The position numbers and the translations under genes were made by a program. From Pelomonas cellulosilytica (GTDB taxonomy: Bacteria > Pseudomonadota > Gammaproteobacteria > Burkholderiales > Burkholderiaceae_C): a stretch of 64,000 bases of DNA. The DNA lies in contig NZ_JAJTWU010000013.1 of assembly GCF_021353265.1 (NCBI RefSeq), positions 48,609-112,608 on the forward strand, given 5' to 3'. Positions 63,854 through 64,000 of this stretch are shown here, piece after piece. The notes below the pieces were generated by a model. It was not told where the DNA came from and did no database searches. It worked only from the letters and a program-made list of their open reading frames with translations. Numbering within the stretch: the first letter of the stretch is position 1; every line of letters starts with the position of its first letter.

Positions 63854-64000
63854 ATAGGTCGTTAACAGAGCCAACACCCCCGTTCAAACCGTGCGTGCGG
63901 ATTTCCCGCACACGGCTTACCAGTGGTCCGTCGGCTCGCAGCATTACGCGGATCTCCCTTTGACAGGAGCGTTGCCCGGGTAGCGGATCGTTCCGCGCAG
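63854..64000 (-). mobile_element. Group II intron 3' end (domains V and VI), partial
   Basis: On the minus strand AGCCGTGTGCGG-GAAA-TCCGCA-CG-CACGGTT has the features of group II intron domain V: the AGC triad, a GAAA tetraloop and a 2-base CG bulge (about 63886-63919). Domain VI follows: a short stem around GGTGTTGGC/GTTAACGACC that leaves one bulged A, ending in TAT at 63854. The rest of the intron (and any LtrA-type protein) would lie beyond 64000. The 3' end is 28 bp upstream of the DUF177 start on the same strand. Boundaries are my reading by eye. Confidence 0.72.

Overview
The window is high-GC bacterial DNA with the gene order of a beta-proteobacterium of the order Burkholderiales (Rubrivivax/Leptothrix/Roseateles-like). 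The clearest signs are the core blocks rluC-rne, lepA-lepB-rnc-era-recO-pdxJ-acpS and rpmF-plsX-fabHDG-acpP-fabF-rpoE. The genus is an inference; no rRNA or tRNA gene was seen.

Layout. (1) 1-3111: end of a periplasmic sugar-binding protein, then ATPase and permease of a multiple-monosaccharide ABC importer. (2) 3112-16430: an accessory region with several stretches that look less GC-rich. It holds a frameshifted XRE regulator, an intact XRE regulator, a shortened IS256-like transposase-derived protein joined to an orphan ECF sigma factor, an unknown membrane protein, a stress-type cluster (VIT transporter, sensorless histidine kinase, small proteins, two BON paralogues), a (CTACCT)15 repeat, a secreted FG-GAP-like protein, small membrane and immunity-like genes, and a recombination scar joining a broken DUF6881-like gene to a broken AbiE antitoxin gene. 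(3) 16431-27066: a sugar-acid catabolic locus with LacI- and FadR-type regulators, an SDR, a second sugar ABC importer, an aldose 1-dehydrogenase, a lactonase, an L-galactonate-5-dehydrogenase-like enzyme and a tagaturonate-reductase-like enzyme. Together these fit oxidation of L-galactose (or a similar L-sugar) to D-altronate. (4) 27196-31520: MFS exporter, PPC-domain protein, gamma-glutamyltransferase, small exported protein, and a ParD/ParE remnant. (5) 31523-39530: sppA, Rieske protein, HAD phosphatase, amidohydrolase, rluC and, divergently, rne with a long structured leader. (6) 39560-46930: peptide transporter, membrane protein with a ClpP-like domain, Ser/Thr kinase with a TPR-like tail, Met-rich secreted protein. 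(7) 46937-53742: acpS-pdxJ-recO-era-rnc-DUF4845-lepB-lepA, all on the minus strand. (8) 54256-63825: the sigma-E module (rpoE, rseA, mucD, with no rseB) downstream of the fatty-acid cluster, up to the DUF177 gene. (9) 63854-64000: the 3' end (domains V and VI) of a group II intron just upstream of DUF177.

How it works together. The sugar locus couples import (ABC), sequential oxidation/lactonolysis/reduction and local regulators. Palindromic TGGTC-n-GACCA sites lie between the divergent SDR and importer. The housekeeping half couples lipid synthesis, RNA processing, translation factors, signal peptidase and envelope-stress control. The most unusual items are the transposase-derived/ECF/XRE module, the toxin-antitoxin scars, the alternative hairpins before rne, and the intron end beside an essential gene cluster.
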